A DNA stretch of 64,000 bases, from assembly GCA_036266155.1 (NCBI GenBank), contig DATANR010000502.1, forward strand, positions 21,922 through 85,921, given 5' to 3'. A program made the translations under genes and the position numbers. Positions 18,013 through 26,110 of the stretch are shown here, in pieces. The notes under the pieces were generated by a model. It was not told where the DNA came from. It saw only the letters and a program-made list of their open reading frames with translations, and searched no databases. The DNA comes from SIAJ01 sp036266155. Lineage in GTDB: Bacteria > Planctomycetota > Planctomycetia > Gemmatales > Gemmataceae. The stretch's first letter is position 1. Each line of letters opens with the position of its first letter.

Positions 18013-18047
18013 AAAAAGCCCGCCGGGGACTCGCATACCCGGCGGGC
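18013..18047 (-). terminator. Terminator hairpin on the minus strand (leader attenuator or sRNA end)
   Basis: A perfect 10-bp GC stem (18018-18027 with 18038-18047, 10-nt loop) is followed on the minus strand by five T. No minus-strand gene lies directly upstream, but a promoter-like pair does (18087-18114), so it would end a transcript of about 70 nt located in front of the secreted protein gene that starts at 17888. Confidence 0.7.
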
Positions 18048-18086
18048 AAGGTCGTCCCCATTTTAGAAGTGAGGGACTACACGGAA

Positions 18087-18114
18087 ACCATAAGACAGTC
18101 GGCACATTTGGCAA
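18087..18114 (-). promoter_or_regulatory. Sigma70-like promoter candidate on the minus strand
   Basis: On the minus strand TTGCCA (18114-18109) and TATGGT (18092-18087) are separated by 16 bases. A transcript would start near 18080 and meet the terminator at 18047-18013. This pattern suits either a small RNA or a leader controlling the gene at 16995-17888. Confidence 0.4.
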
Positions 18115-18229
18115 GTCGGGTTGACCAGCTGAGGCATTTCCCGGTAACTTTTTGCAACCCTCACCTACCCTGGCCCAGCCGTCGCGCCGCGATGTGCGTT
18201 ACAGTTTGCCCCGTCGTAGGAGTCGGAAG

Positions 18230-18391
18230 ATGAGCGATCTCTTCACGGAAGTCCTTGGATGGGCCGGATTGGCGATCGGTCTGCTCGCCGTGTTCCTGGC
18301 TCTGGAGTTACTGCTCAGCAAGCTGACCGATGCCTTTGCCGGACGCCAGGAGCGCCGCGTGGCGGCCGGGGCCGAATTCAAGACCGGATGA
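18230..18391 (+). CDS. Small single-pass membrane protein
   Basis: The 53-residue protein has one hydrophobic helix (about 10-30, LGWAGLAIGLLAVFLALELL) and a charged C-terminal tail. AGGAG lies eight bases before the ATG, which fixes the start. I do not recognise the family. Its small size and good ribosome-binding site support a real gene. Confidence 0.6.
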   Translation: MSDLFTEVLGWAGLAIGLLAVFLALELLLSKLTDAFAGRQERRVAAGAEFKTG

Positions 18392-18471
18392 CACCGGTCA
18401 AAACCGGCAACGCCGACTAATATGGGTGATGCGGAGCGTTCGCATCGGCTCATGCGCGGAGAATGGTTCAG

Positions 18472-18813
18472 ATGGTCAATCCGATTGTGTATCGACGCCT
18501 CGTGAAGACCGCGAAGGCCCGGACGACGGTCACGTTCGCGGAGTTGGGTGACGCCGCCGATCTCGCCATCGAGGAAACCGACGAGCGCAAGATCCTCGAG
18601 TTGATCCTGGACCATATCGCGGACCAAGAGGAAGCCGAAGGTCGGCCGCTGCTGTCGGTGTTAGCGGTCGACGCCAGCGGCCGGCCCGGCGGCGGACTGG
18701 CCCGCTACGTTCGGCGCAAGAACTTCCCCGTCGCCAACGATGCCGCCTTCTTCGCGGACGAGATGCAGCACGTTTACGCCTATTGGGCCAAGGCGACCCC
18801 GCCCACGGGTTGA
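18472..18813 (+). CDS. Conserved-looking small protein of unknown function
   Basis: About 113 residues. It starts MVNPIVYRRLVKTAKARTTV and has helical, acidic content with a central GRPLLSVLAVDASGRPGGGL segment. That segment recalls a family of roughly 110-residue bacterial hypothetical proteins (NPIVY...VTY.EL...GRPLLS), but I cannot name it. An ATG nine bases upstream (18463) would place the GGAG ribosome-binding site too close, so I prefer 18472. No signal or membrane segment is visible. Confidence 0.6.
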   Translation: MVNPIVYRRLVKTAKARTTVTFAELGDAADLAIEETDERKILELILDHIADQEEAEGRPLLSVLAVDASGRPGGGLARYVRRKNFPVANDAAFFADEMQHVYAYWAKATPPTG

Positions 18814-19353
18814 ATCAGCTAAGCGAGCGGAGTCCTGGCGCGCCGGGACCCGATTCTGGCTTCATCGGGCCGCCACGCGCAGAACCGACTCACATGTCCT
18901 TTGGGGCGCATCTTTTGCGTCCACGTTTGCCTGCCTTCATTTGATTCCTGGTGCACTGATCAAGTTCCGCGGATTAGCCCAAGCCGCTGCTTTGCAATGA
19001 AACAGTTCGGCGGGCGGCGGATTCGTTTCATCCAGAATTGAGAGATGGCCAACACACACACTGGGGTTGACCATCTCTGACTGCGTTTTCGCGCCCATCC
19101 TCATGCCCGCAAAGGAGATGGGTTGAAAACACGGAATTCCAATTCTATTGCCAGAACCCTCTGAAAGCTCCGCCAACCGGGAACGTTGTTGCTGTGGAAC
19201 TCACGTCGATGCGGTGCAGTAGGCCGCACGGCAGTTTCCTTGCAAAGCGCCATGCCGCACGATCGGACTTCGGACGACTTCCGTGCTAGGCTTGCGAGCC
19301 AGGCAATCCGGCCGGGCAGGAAAATACATGCGCGCCCGTGTTTGGAGTTTGTG
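18814..19353. other. 540-bp intergenic region containing structured repeat copy A
   Basis: No gene is recognisable before the lipoprotein gene at 19354. The main content is the two-hairpin element at 19041-19154, which has a diverged copy at 63246-63360. The rest shows no clear promoter or hairpin. Confidence 0.55.
19041..19154. repeat. Two-hairpin repeated element, copy A
   Basis: Hairpin 1: AGAGATGG (19041-19048) pairs with CCATCTCT (19071-19078), extended by CAAC/GTTG after one mismatch. Hairpin 2: GTTTTC (19085-19090) pairs with GAAAAC (19125-19130) and CCCATC (19094-19099) pairs with GATGGG (19117-19122). Copy B at 63246-63360 keeps both hairpins while changing paired bases together. 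The element ends with a shared CCAATTCTA-like tail and CCAG. It could be a MITE-like mobile repeat or a family of structured RNAs. Confidence 0.7.
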
Positions 19354-20568
19354 ATGCATCCCCCTCGGTTGGTAGGAGTCTTGGCCCTGGTGTTTGCCTC
19401 AACGATGGCGCCGGGTTGTTTTTGGTCGAGCAACAAGGGTACGGAAGCGAATCCGGATGCGCTCAGCCAGGCAGCAGATGCTGAGGCCCAGGCGTTCGCC
19501 CACGAATTGGAACTGGCATTTCAATCGAAGGACCGGTCACGAGCCATGCAGGTTTGCGCACTTGAGGTCATCGCTCACCGCGTCGCCAACAGCCTGCCTT
19601 TGGCGGAAGACAAAAAAGCTGACACCGTGAAGTTTTTGCAGACCAAGGCCGATGCTGGCGAATTCGTGGACGAGCTTCTGGATATCATTCGCGACGGCGG
19701 CGTCTTCAAATTGCTCCGCGTTCAAGCAATTGACGAACGCCACCACGCGACCTTCCGATTGACGCACCCCAAAAGCAGCGTGATCGTCTATGTCGACACG
19801 ATCATCGCTCGTTCCGCGGTTGGCCGAGTCGGCGTTGAAGACATTATTATCCTCAACGATGGTGAGCGTTTGACTGACCAGATTCGTTACGACATATTGC
19901 CGGCGGCAGCGCTGCGCGATTCGAGCCTTGAGAGCCGTCTCTCCGACGACGAGAAATTGCTGGTTGCGCATTCCGACAAAGTGAAAAAACTGCTGAAAGC
20001 CCGGAATAACAACAAGATGCGCGAGGTCGTTGCCGCTTACAAAGACTTGCCGCTGGGCCTGAAGAATCGCAAGGCATGTCTGTTCATTTATGTGCGGGCA
20101 ATTGAAAGTCGCGATCGTGCCGAACAAAAAAGGACGATGGACACGTGTCGCCAGCTATTCCCGGGCGATCCAGCCTTGGTGCTTTTCTGCTTGGACCTCC
20201 ACGTGGCCCGCGACGAGAAGCGCGAAGCAATTCAGGAAATCGAAGCGTTACGGAAGATCGTCGGTGAGGATGCCTATCTCGATGCCGCCGAAGCCGCCCT
20301 GTTAGGTAAGCTTGGCCAGTACGAAACAGCCCGTGCGGCGGCCGATCGAGCCATCCAGCGCGAACCGGATCTGTTATTCGCATATATCAGCCGCATCTCC
20401 GTCGCGGTCGACGAGAAGAATTACGTCGATGTGTTGGCGTGGTTGAAAAAGACGGTCGAGCAGACAGGTCACTACTTTGGCGATCTTCGGACACTGCCCG
20501 CTTACAGCTCTTTTGTGCGTTCTCCGCAGCACGAGGAATGGCTCAAATGGCTGGCCAAGGGGAAGTGA
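19354..20568 (+). CDS. Lipoprotein with TPR-like C-terminal repeats
   Basis: The 404-residue protein starts with a lipoprotein signal (MHPPRLVGVLALVFASTMAPGC; lipid-linked Cys at about 22). The middle part (RLTHPKSSVIVYVDTIIAR) reads like a beta-rich domain; the last 180 residues are helical with tetratricopeptide-like spacing (LGKLGQYETARAAADRAIQR). Function unknown; planctomycetes have many such lipoproteins, some next to secretion genes. ATG 19354 is preferred over longer in-frame starts because it creates the lipoprotein signal. Confidence 0.7.
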   Translation: MHPPRLVGVLALVFASTMAPGCFWSSNKGTEANPDALSQAADAEAQAFAHELELAFQSKDRSRAMQVCALEVIAHRVANSLPLAEDKKADTVKFLQTKADAGEFVDELLDIIRDGGVFKLLRVQAIDERHHATFRLTHPKSSVIVYVDTIIARSAVGRVGVEDIIILNDGERLTDQIRYDILPAAALRDSSLESRLSDDEKLLVAHSDKVKKLLKARNNNKMREVVAAYKDLPLGLKNRKACLFIYVRAIESRDRAEQKRTMDTCRQLFPGDPALVLFCLDLHVARDEKREAIQEIEALRKIVGEDAYLDAAEAALLGKLGQYETARAAADRAIQREPDLLFAYISRISVAVDEKNYVDVLAWLKKTVEQTGHYFGDLRTLPAYSSFVRSPQHEEWLKWLAKGK

Positions 20569-20661
20569 GCGAGGCCGGCAATCGCCTCTGCGGCATCGAA
20601 GTTGCTCCTGTCTGACTGCCTCGAATGGATCCCCCCGACCCAGGCTGACAGGAGTCAACGC

Positions 20662-20826
20662 ATGTCCACCAAACGCATCACCACGCTGCGCCGCCCGGCC
20701 GCCGTTCGCAAGAACCGCAGTTCCCCGCGTCCGGTGCAGGAATTGTTGCTCGAATTGACCTATCGGCTGCACGCCACGCGGCCGGTGGCCGTCGTCCGCG
20801 AACGCTCCCACGCTTCCGTTGCCTAA
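20662..20826 (+). CDS. Small basic planctomycete protein
   Basis: The 54-residue protein has a basic N-terminus (MSTKRITTLRRPAAVRKNRS) and a segment PVQELLLELTYRLHATRPVA that I recall from short hypothetical proteins scattered in planctomycete genomes. AGGAG eight bases upstream supports ATG 20662. A hairpin GGAAGCA-ggga-TGCTTCC (20842-20859) follows. Confidence 0.55.
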   Translation: MSTKRITTLRRPAAVRKNRSSPRPVQELLLELTYRLHATRPVAVVRERSHASVA

Positions 20827-20990
20827 CTGATTCTTGCAATCGGAAGCAGGGATGCTTCCTCAGTTCCCTTGTGCAATTCTGCCCGCATCGACCCATTTCG
20901 CGACACTACTGACCATCAACCAATTGTGAAAAGCCTGACGCGCGCGCAGGCCAGCCGAACCTTTGCGCGCGTCGAGCGTTGCGTCGCTCT

Positions 20991-23222
20991 CTACTCCGCG
21001 GACAAATTCGCCAAGAACTCGTCGTACGCGGCTTTTCCCTTCGCCTCATCGCCTTGCAAAGACTTCAATTTCGCCGACAAATCGTCCATTTCCTTTTCCT
21101 GTTCTTCCAACGTCTTCAAGTAGCGCTGGAACAACGGCGACTCCTTCGGCGTCTCACGCAGATTGTCGCGCAAACGCTTTTGATCGACCGTGATTGCCTG
21201 CACGCGGGAATTAACGGCCTGGATGTCCTGCCGCGTCTTGTCCCACTTTGCCTTCACGCCGAGCGCTTCGTGCAGCTTCGCCTTCAGCGCCGGCGACGCT
21301 TCCTTCAGGTTCAACACATAACGAATCTGATCGTCAGTATTGTTGGTCAGTTGAATCGACGAATCGATCGGCTTCTCTTCCAGCACGGTGTAACTCAGGT
21401 CCTTCTTCGCGCCGAGCGCGATCTCGAAGCGGAATACGTCGGCCGCTTCTTCCTTCGGCTTGTTGTTACCGATGAAGACAAAGCCTTCGCCCTTGCGGTT
21501 CGGATGCTCGATCAACAGCGTGCGATCGGTCGTACTGCGGTTGCTGACGTCATAGACGAGTTCCTGGCGTTGGACCGTGTGCGTGTGGATGATGCCCTTC
21601 ACGGCCTTGACGCTGGTAATGCGCGACGTGTTGTTGCCAGACTTCAGCGACACTTCGGTGCCGAGGTCGATTGCGTAGCTGACGAGCCGTTCTTCATCGG
21701 GCTGCAAGTCGAGTACGCGCGTGTCGCCCGCGTACACACTGCCTTCGTAAACGGTGACCGGCCCTTGCGTGAGCGGCATGCCGGTCGTGTTCTTGAACTT
21801 GAGCCCCAGGAGCGGATGCTTGGGTTGAATGGCCGCGTTGTAGATGCTGACGCGCTTGCCCTCGACGTCCTTGTTGACGATCAGCAACAGCGACGACTTC
21901 TGCCGAGCCAGGTCGACGGGGCGGTCGATGACGTACTGGTAGTAATCGCCAAGGGAACTCGCGGTGGCGACGGTGTTCACGCTACTTCGAATGTCCATGA
22001 GTTGCTTGAGTTGCTGCGCTACCTCGGCGGCGTGCTTCTTGTCAGAATCACTAGCCGGGTTCCAGTTCTTGAATGCGAAAGTAAGGTCGTTCGGATCCGG
22101 GGTTCTCAATTTCCCCATTTTTTGGGCCAGGTCTTGTGTCTTTGCGGCTAGCGATTCTTCAACCTGGTTTCGACTCTCCACCCATTCTTTCGGATCTTGC
22201 TTTGCGACTACCTCCCTTTCCTTCCTCATCGCCCCGCTGTACGCGATCGGCCGCAGGCTCGCGAACAACTCCGGCTCGACCGTGGGCCGGGCCACGTAGA
22301 GCGGGTTGTACAGGTCCATCTTGAACGAGATCGGCCGGCCGCTGACCAGGGCCATCGTCACCGCGTTCCAGTCCTCGTCGGTTGGGTTCTCGACAATTGC
22401 CCAACCTTGCAGGTACGGCTTCTTCTCGCCGGCCTTGTCGAGCACAAGCCGATAGCTCGTCTTCCAGATCGGGTTTTCGACGACGTAGCCGACTTCCACC
22501 TTGCGCTTGCCCTCCCCCGCGAAGTGCAAACTGACCGCTTTCTTCTGTGCGTCGTGCGACATCGCGAGTGTTTCCAGAGCGCGTCGCACCTCGTTCTCGA
22601 TCACCGGGTTGGCGAAGCGCAGCCGCTGCACCTCCGTGAGCTTCACCACCCGCACGCCCTCGGCACACCACATGTTGAGCACGTTGACCGGAACTGTCCC
22701 CTCCTTCGACGGTACGGCTTGCTGTTCGACTCCCATGATCTTGCCCGTCAGGTTGCCCGGCTGATTGGCCGTATTGATGAGCGTCACTTCGACTTGCTCG
22801 CCGCGGGCCTGTGTCAGAATCTGTGCCAGCGAGGGGCTGTTGTTGAGGTTGATCGCGAACGATGCCAACGTCCGGTCGATCGGATCATGGCTGTCATAAG
22901 TCACCGCGGCGACCCGGCCATTGGGCGACAGGTCGCGGAGCGTCATCGACTTGATGAGGTCGTTGATGTCCTGTTCCGGGAACGTGAGATCGACGCGGGC
23001 ATCGCCTTCGACTTCGCCCGATCGCGTGAAGTGGCCGACGCCGCTGTTGAAGAGGATTACCTGCGAGATCGGCAACCCGACCGCGGGCTTGAGTTGCGCG
23101 ACCTTGTCGTTGTCCGGCTGCCCCGGCTTCGGCGCCGACTGGCCGCGTTGCGTCATGAAGATAACGCCGACAACGAGGACCACCGACAAAACGAGTCCCC
23201 CGAGCAACCGATTGCGCGACAT
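20991..23222 (-). CDS. DUF4139-like exported protein, paralog 2 (short central cassette)
   Basis: The 743-residue paralog of the 4420-6801 product has its own signal/anchor (MSRNRLLGGLVLSVVLVVGV). From AQLKPAVGL onwards it is almost identical to the other copy over about 350 residues, and again from TVATASSLGDYYQYVIDRPV to the end. Between these (DNA about 21983-22229) it has about 80 residues containing QDPKEWVESRNQVEESLAA that have no counterpart in paralog 1. The C-terminal coiled coil is conserved. GGAG upstream supports the start at 23222. Function is unknown; identical ends and different middles suggest exchange between copies. Confidence 0.8.
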   Translation of the reverse strand: MSRNRLLGGLVLSVVLVVGVIFMTQRGQSAPKPGQPDNDKVAQLKPAVGLPISQVILFNSGVGHFTRSGEVEGDARVDLTFPEQDINDLIKSMTLRDLSPNGRVAAVTYDSHDPIDRTLASFAINLNNSPSLAQILTQARGEQVEVTLINTANQPGNLTGKIMGVEQQAVPSKEGTVPVNVLNMWCAEGVRVVKLTEVQRLRFANPVIENEVRRALETLAMSHDAQKKAVSLHFAGEGKRKVEVGYVVENPIWKTSYRLVLDKAGEKKPYLQGWAIVENPTDEDWNAVTMALVSGRPISFKMDLYNPLYVARPTVEPELFASLRPIAYSGAMRKEREVVAKQDPKEWVESRNQVEESLAAKTQDLAQKMGKLRTPDPNDLTFAFKNWNPASDSDKKHAAEVAQQLKQLMDIRSSVNTVATASSLGDYYQYVIDRPVDLARQKSSLLLIVNKDVEGKRVSIYNAAIQPKHPLLGLKFKNTTGMPLTQGPVTVYEGSVYAGDTRVLDLQPDEERLVSYAIDLGTEVSLKSGNNTSRITSVKAVKGIIHTHTVQRQELVYDVSNRSTTDRTLLIEHPNRKGEGFVFIGNNKPKEEAADVFRFEIALGAKKDLSYTVLEEKPIDSSIQLTNNTDDQIRYVLNLKEASPALKAKLHEALGVKAKWDKTRQDIQAVNSRVQAITVDQKRLRDNLRETPKESPLFQRYLKTLEEQEKEMDDLSAKLKSLQGDEAKGKAAYDEFLANLSAE

Positions 23223-23374
23223 GGCCGATCTCCGATTCGTGGTTGAGCCTTGGCGTTGATGGTAACCGATGGGGGTGGGCGAAGCGAATGTTTGTAACTG
23301 ACCATGCAGAGGCAGTCGGCGCGGATTGCAATCGATGCGGCCCTTTCTGGGGCGATGTCTGCCGAACGAAGGAG

Positions 23375-23380
23375 TATAAT
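23375..23380 (+). promoter_or_regulatory. TATAAT -10 box upstream of the antitoxin-like gene
   Basis: A consensus TATAAT sits 24 bases before the ATG at 23405, followed by GAGGAG (23391-23396) as ribosome-binding site. No clear -35 hexamer is seen. Confidence 0.45.
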
Positions 23381-23404
23381 TGGCACATCCGAGGAGTCGA
23401 TGCC

Positions 23405-23593
23405 ATGTCCGACAAACAAATGGTCCTGGAAGCGGTTGCCAGGCTTCCCGACAACGTGAGCCTGGACGAGGTGCGCGAAGAGATGGACATCTTGGCGGCC
23501 CTTCGCCGGGCCCGTCAGGCGTCGGCCGAAGGACGGGTATACACTCAAGAGGAAGCCAAGCAGAGGGCGGCCCAGTGGTCTCGATTCGTTTAG
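23405..23593 (+). CDS. Antitoxin-like small protein, no toxin partner
   Basis: The 62-residue protein reads MSDKQMVLEAVARLPDNVSL and then a helical EEMDILAALRRARQASAEGR segment. This resembles stand-alone or type II antitoxin-like proteins in which a short sequence-specific helix precedes a flexible tail. No toxin gene follows: the next feature is a palindromic repeat whose left arm supplies the last two codons and the stop (TAG 23591-23593). It may therefore be an orphan antitoxin or the truncated remnant of a pair. Confidence 0.55.
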   Translation: MSDKQMVLEAVARLPDNVSLDEVREEMDILAALRRARQASAEGRVYTQEEAKQRAAQWSRFV

Positions 23594-23623
23594 CGTTCGA
23601 GCCGTCGGCTCGAACGCTAAACG
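23587..23623. repeat. Palindromic repeat, family 1 (copy 2)
   Basis: A 37-bp palindrome with perfect 17-nt arms around GTC, differing from the copy at 4373-4409 by one base. It overlaps the 3' end of the antitoxin-like gene and lies 3 bases from the stop of the convergent membrane protein gene, where it could act as a two-way transcription end. Confidence 0.85.
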
Positions 23624-23626
23624 ATG

Positions 23627-25219
23627 TCAGTGACCTTTACGCACGCGATACACCCGATAACTCTCATCCGGATAAACAAGCTCCAGCTCTCGACTCGTCA
23701 CATCCTTGTCCGCGGTGGTGATGACATGTGTGATGCCCGCCGCCCGAACCTCATCGATCACCTTGCTCACGTCCCAATCACGCTGTTTGTACCAGCGCTC
23801 GCAGTTGGCGACGCGCGTGTGCCATTCGATCACCTCGGCCGGGGCATAGGGGACGGCCTTGAAGTCGATGTAAATCGGCGCGCCGGTCGCCAGACGGAAA
23901 CGCTGCAAGTCGACGGGGATGCCGGTCTGCCCCGTGCGCACGGGCGGCACAAACGTCTTTGACTGGCTCGTTGGCTTCTCGGGCTTCAACGTCGCGAACT
24001 TGGTCGGTACGAGATACACATCCCCCGGCTGCATGGTGTCGCGCACGTGTTGCAGGAGCGGCGCTTCGGCTTCGTTCACCCGATAACCGCGGCCGGTGGC
24101 CGTGACCCAGATGCCGCCAATCGCCAGCAACATGGCCAGCGCGAGCGCAATCCGATCCCCAACGCGGCCATCACTCAATCGGCTTGCGAGTTTCGCCAAC
24201 AACACGGCAACCGCAACGGGCATCAAGACCACGGAAAACCGCCAGGGGAATAGCAACGCCAGCGAGTCGTTCTTGGTCAACACCTGAACGACCGACAGAA
24301 CTGCGCTGACGACCGCAGGAATGGTCAGCGGCCAAAACAGCCGCGTTCGCCGCAAGGCGCACAGGCCGGCAACCATGATGACGATCTGGATCACGGCGAC
24401 CGAATCGAGCCAGTTGCCGACGACCGTGTGATGTGGGATGCGCACCTCGGCGAGGATGCGTTGGGCTTCCTGTAGTTGACCGGAGTCGTCGGGAACGAAG
24501 GTCCACACATCATAAGCCAGCGCCGGCAGCACGACGGCCAGGGCGAGAGCGCCGGCCATGAGCGCGTGGATGCGATGCCGCGTGCGCAGCAATTCGACGA
24601 GATAGCCAACGGTCAGCAAGCCGGCGGGAAGCAAATAGGTCGAGTGCATGACAGCGGCGACCGCGGCCAAGCCCGCGGCCAGCACGGGCCGGCCGCGCGC
24701 GAAGGCGGTCAGCGAGAAAATCAAGAAGATGCCGAACGCCGACGGCTGCAAGCCGGGACCGAGAAGATATTGAGCCGCCAGTCCCGCTTGCAAATACCAC
24801 GGATAATCGACGCCCGTGAGCCAGACCGATGCGACGCGCAGTACCGCGGCATGGATCGCCACGAACGCCAGGAGAAACCAAGTTGTGCCGCGTTGCGTCA
24901 TACCCGGCAGCGTCTCCACCAATCGACGCATCGATTCGAAATAGGCGCCAAGCAATACAAAGAAGACCGCCTGTAGACCGAATGTGCCAGCCACGGTGTA
25001 GAGACCGTCGACCAGGGCGGTGAACATCGGCGTCGGGTCTTGCGTCTTGGCGAGCCAATCGTCCGCGAGATGGCCGAGGCCGGCCTTGGCGAGACCGTGG
25101 AGCAGATATTGATGTTGGTTGGAGTAGAACTCCGGCGACTGCCCATGCGCGACGGCGAACAGAATTGCCCAAAGGATGGCCCACGGCCAAAGTCGGGGCG
25201 GTTGTGGTTCGCGGGTCAC
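23627..25219 (-). CDS. Polytopic membrane protein with extracytoplasmic C-terminal domain
   Basis: The 530-residue protein has about ten hydrophobic helices between residues 10 and 400, then a soluble C-terminal part of about 130 residues (from LLQHVRDTMQPGDVYLVPTK to RVRKGH). The architecture is like GT-C type glycosyltransferase-related membrane proteins and resembles planctomycete DUF6798 proteins, but I see no catalytic acidic loop motif that would prove glycosyl transfer. It starts at GTG 25219. It is divergent from the small lipoprotein gene at 25292. Confidence 0.65.
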   Translation of the reverse strand: MTREPQPPRLWPWAILWAILFAVAHGQSPEFYSNQHQYLLHGLAKAGLGHLADDWLAKTQDPTPMFTALVDGLYTVAGTFGLQAVFFVLLGAYFESMRRLVETLPGMTQRGTTWFLLAFVAIHAAVLRVASVWLTGVDYPWYLQAGLAAQYLLGPGLQPSAFGIFLIFSLTAFARGRPVLAAGLAAVAAVMHSTYLLPAGLLTVGYLVELLRTRHRIHALMAGALALAVVLPALAYDVWTFVPDDSGQLQEAQRILAEVRIPHHTVVGNWLDSVAVIQIVIMVAGLCALRRTRLFWPLTIPAVVSAVLSVVQVLTKNDSLALLFPWRFSVVLMPVAVAVLLAKLASRLSDGRVGDRIALALAMLLAIGGIWVTATGRGYRVNEAEAPLLQHVRDTMQPGDVYLVPTKFATLKPEKPTSQSKTFVPPVRTGQTGIPVDLQRFRLATGAPIYIDFKAVPYAPAEVIEWHTRVANCERWYKQRDWDVSKVIDEVRAAGITHVITTADKDVTSRELELVYPDESYRVYRVRKGH

Positions 25220-25255
25220 GAGCGAGTCTCAAAAACGCGGGCCGGCCGCTTCATC

Positions 25256-25285
25256 TTGATTGCAAGCGGTACTCTGCGGTATAGC
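25256..25285 (+). promoter_or_regulatory. Sigma70-like promoter next to the lipoprotein start
   Basis: TTGATT (25256-25261) and TATAGC (25280-25285) are 18 bases apart. The ATG at 25292 lies seven bases after the -10 box, so the transcript could be leaderless. Confidence 0.35.
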
Positions 25286-25291
25286 GACCCC

Positions 25292-25537
25292 ATGCGTCGC
25301 GTCCTGCCCTTGCTCGTTCTTATTACCGGCTGCGTCGGCCCAATTACGTTTCTGGACGGCGACGATCCGTCAACCCTTTCCAACGCGCAGCGCCGCGAGC
25401 TGGAGTCAAAACACCATCTCCGCGACGACCGCAGTTGGGAAGAGCAGGAACGCCAGGTTGCCGAACTGAAGTCGGCGCTAGGAGTTCCGTCCGAGGGCGA
25501 CGCGCTCGGCCCGAACAAGCCGAACCCCGCCAAGTAG
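25292..25537 (+). CDS. Small lipoprotein
   Basis: The 81-residue protein starts MRRVLPLLVLITGC, a clear lipobox with Cys14, followed by a charged coiled-coil-like stretch (SWEEQERQVAELKSALG) and a proline/asparagine-rich end. Function unknown. No Shine-Dalgarno sequence is visible before ATG 25292, in line with the close promoter. Confidence 0.6.
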   Translation: MRRVLPLLVLITGCVGPITFLDGDDPSTLSNAQRRELESKHHLRDDRSWEEQERQVAELKSALGVPSEGDALGPNKPNPAK

Positions 25538-25624
25538 CGAGGTTCGGTTTCATTTCGCTTTACCAGTTCCGGTTGAAACAAATGGAGGCAGGAGTGGTGT
25601 GTATGTAATCCATTCACCGACCGC

Positions 25625-26011
25625 TTACTTCCGTTCAGCATCCAGGTGCGAGTCGTAGACCTTGACGCCCTTCCACATCGCCTTGTTCTCGTTGACGAAC
25701 TTCACGTGCTCCGGGTGCGCGATGTACTTCTTGAGCGACGCCCCGTCTTTGAAGACGATGTGCAGGGCGACGTCCCAATCGGTGGCGCTGACCGCCTCCT
25801 TCTGATCCTCCGCTCGCGGGCCGGCGCTGAAGTAGAGCACGCCCTCATGGTTCTTGAGGTACTTGTAGCACTCGTCGACCAGCTTCTTTTTGGCCTCGGG
25901 GGTCTTCTCCTTCAATTCGAAGAAGACCATGTGTCCGACGGCCGATTCGTCGGCTCGGGCGGTGATGGCGAAGGTGCACAATACGGTTACGGCTACTAGC
26001 AAGCGATTCAT
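25625..26011 (-). CDS. Secreted Dabb (stress-responsive alpha/beta barrel) domain protein
   Basis: The 128-residue protein has a signal peptide (MNRLLVAVTVLCTFAITARA). The mature part has the dimeric alpha/beta barrel pattern: GHMVFFELKEKTPEAKKKLV, YFSAGPRAEDQ, DVALHIVFKDGASLKKYIAH and EHVKFVNENK. Dabb proteins of this kind are common in planctomycetes; ligands are unknown. ATG 26011 is chosen because it creates the signal peptide. Confidence 0.8.
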   Translation of the reverse strand: MNRLLVAVTVLCTFAITARADESAVGHMVFFELKEKTPEAKKKLVDECYKYLKNHEGVLYFSAGPRAEDQKEAVSATDWDVALHIVFKDGASLKKYIAHPEHVKFVNENKAMWKGVKVYDSHLDAERK

Positions 26012-26110
26012 GGTGGCTCCGGAAACGTGGGCGACCGGCGACTGTTGTACGTCTCCACGCCGCTTGCGGCTTCGCCGCCGGTAGAATCCCATCATCCAAC
26101 TAGGGGCGAC

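Larger units (their letters stand above)
17889..18229. other. 341-bp divergent intergenic region
   Basis: Besides the promoter-like pair and terminator described separately, it contains only the 5' regions of the flanking divergent genes. A 24-codon minus-strand reading frame with a Cys-x-x-Cys motif overlaps the -35/-10 region and lacks a ribosome-binding site, so I do not call it a gene. Confidence 0.5.

Noticed and set aside
18048..18160. 24-codon minus-strand peptide with a Cys-x-x-Cys motif
   Set aside because: It overlaps the putative promoter boxes, lacks a ribosome-binding site and is too short to support by sequence alone.
23405..23593. Complete toxin-antitoxin pair
   Set aside because: No toxin gene follows or precedes on either strand; the next element is a palindrome and then an unrelated membrane protein gene.
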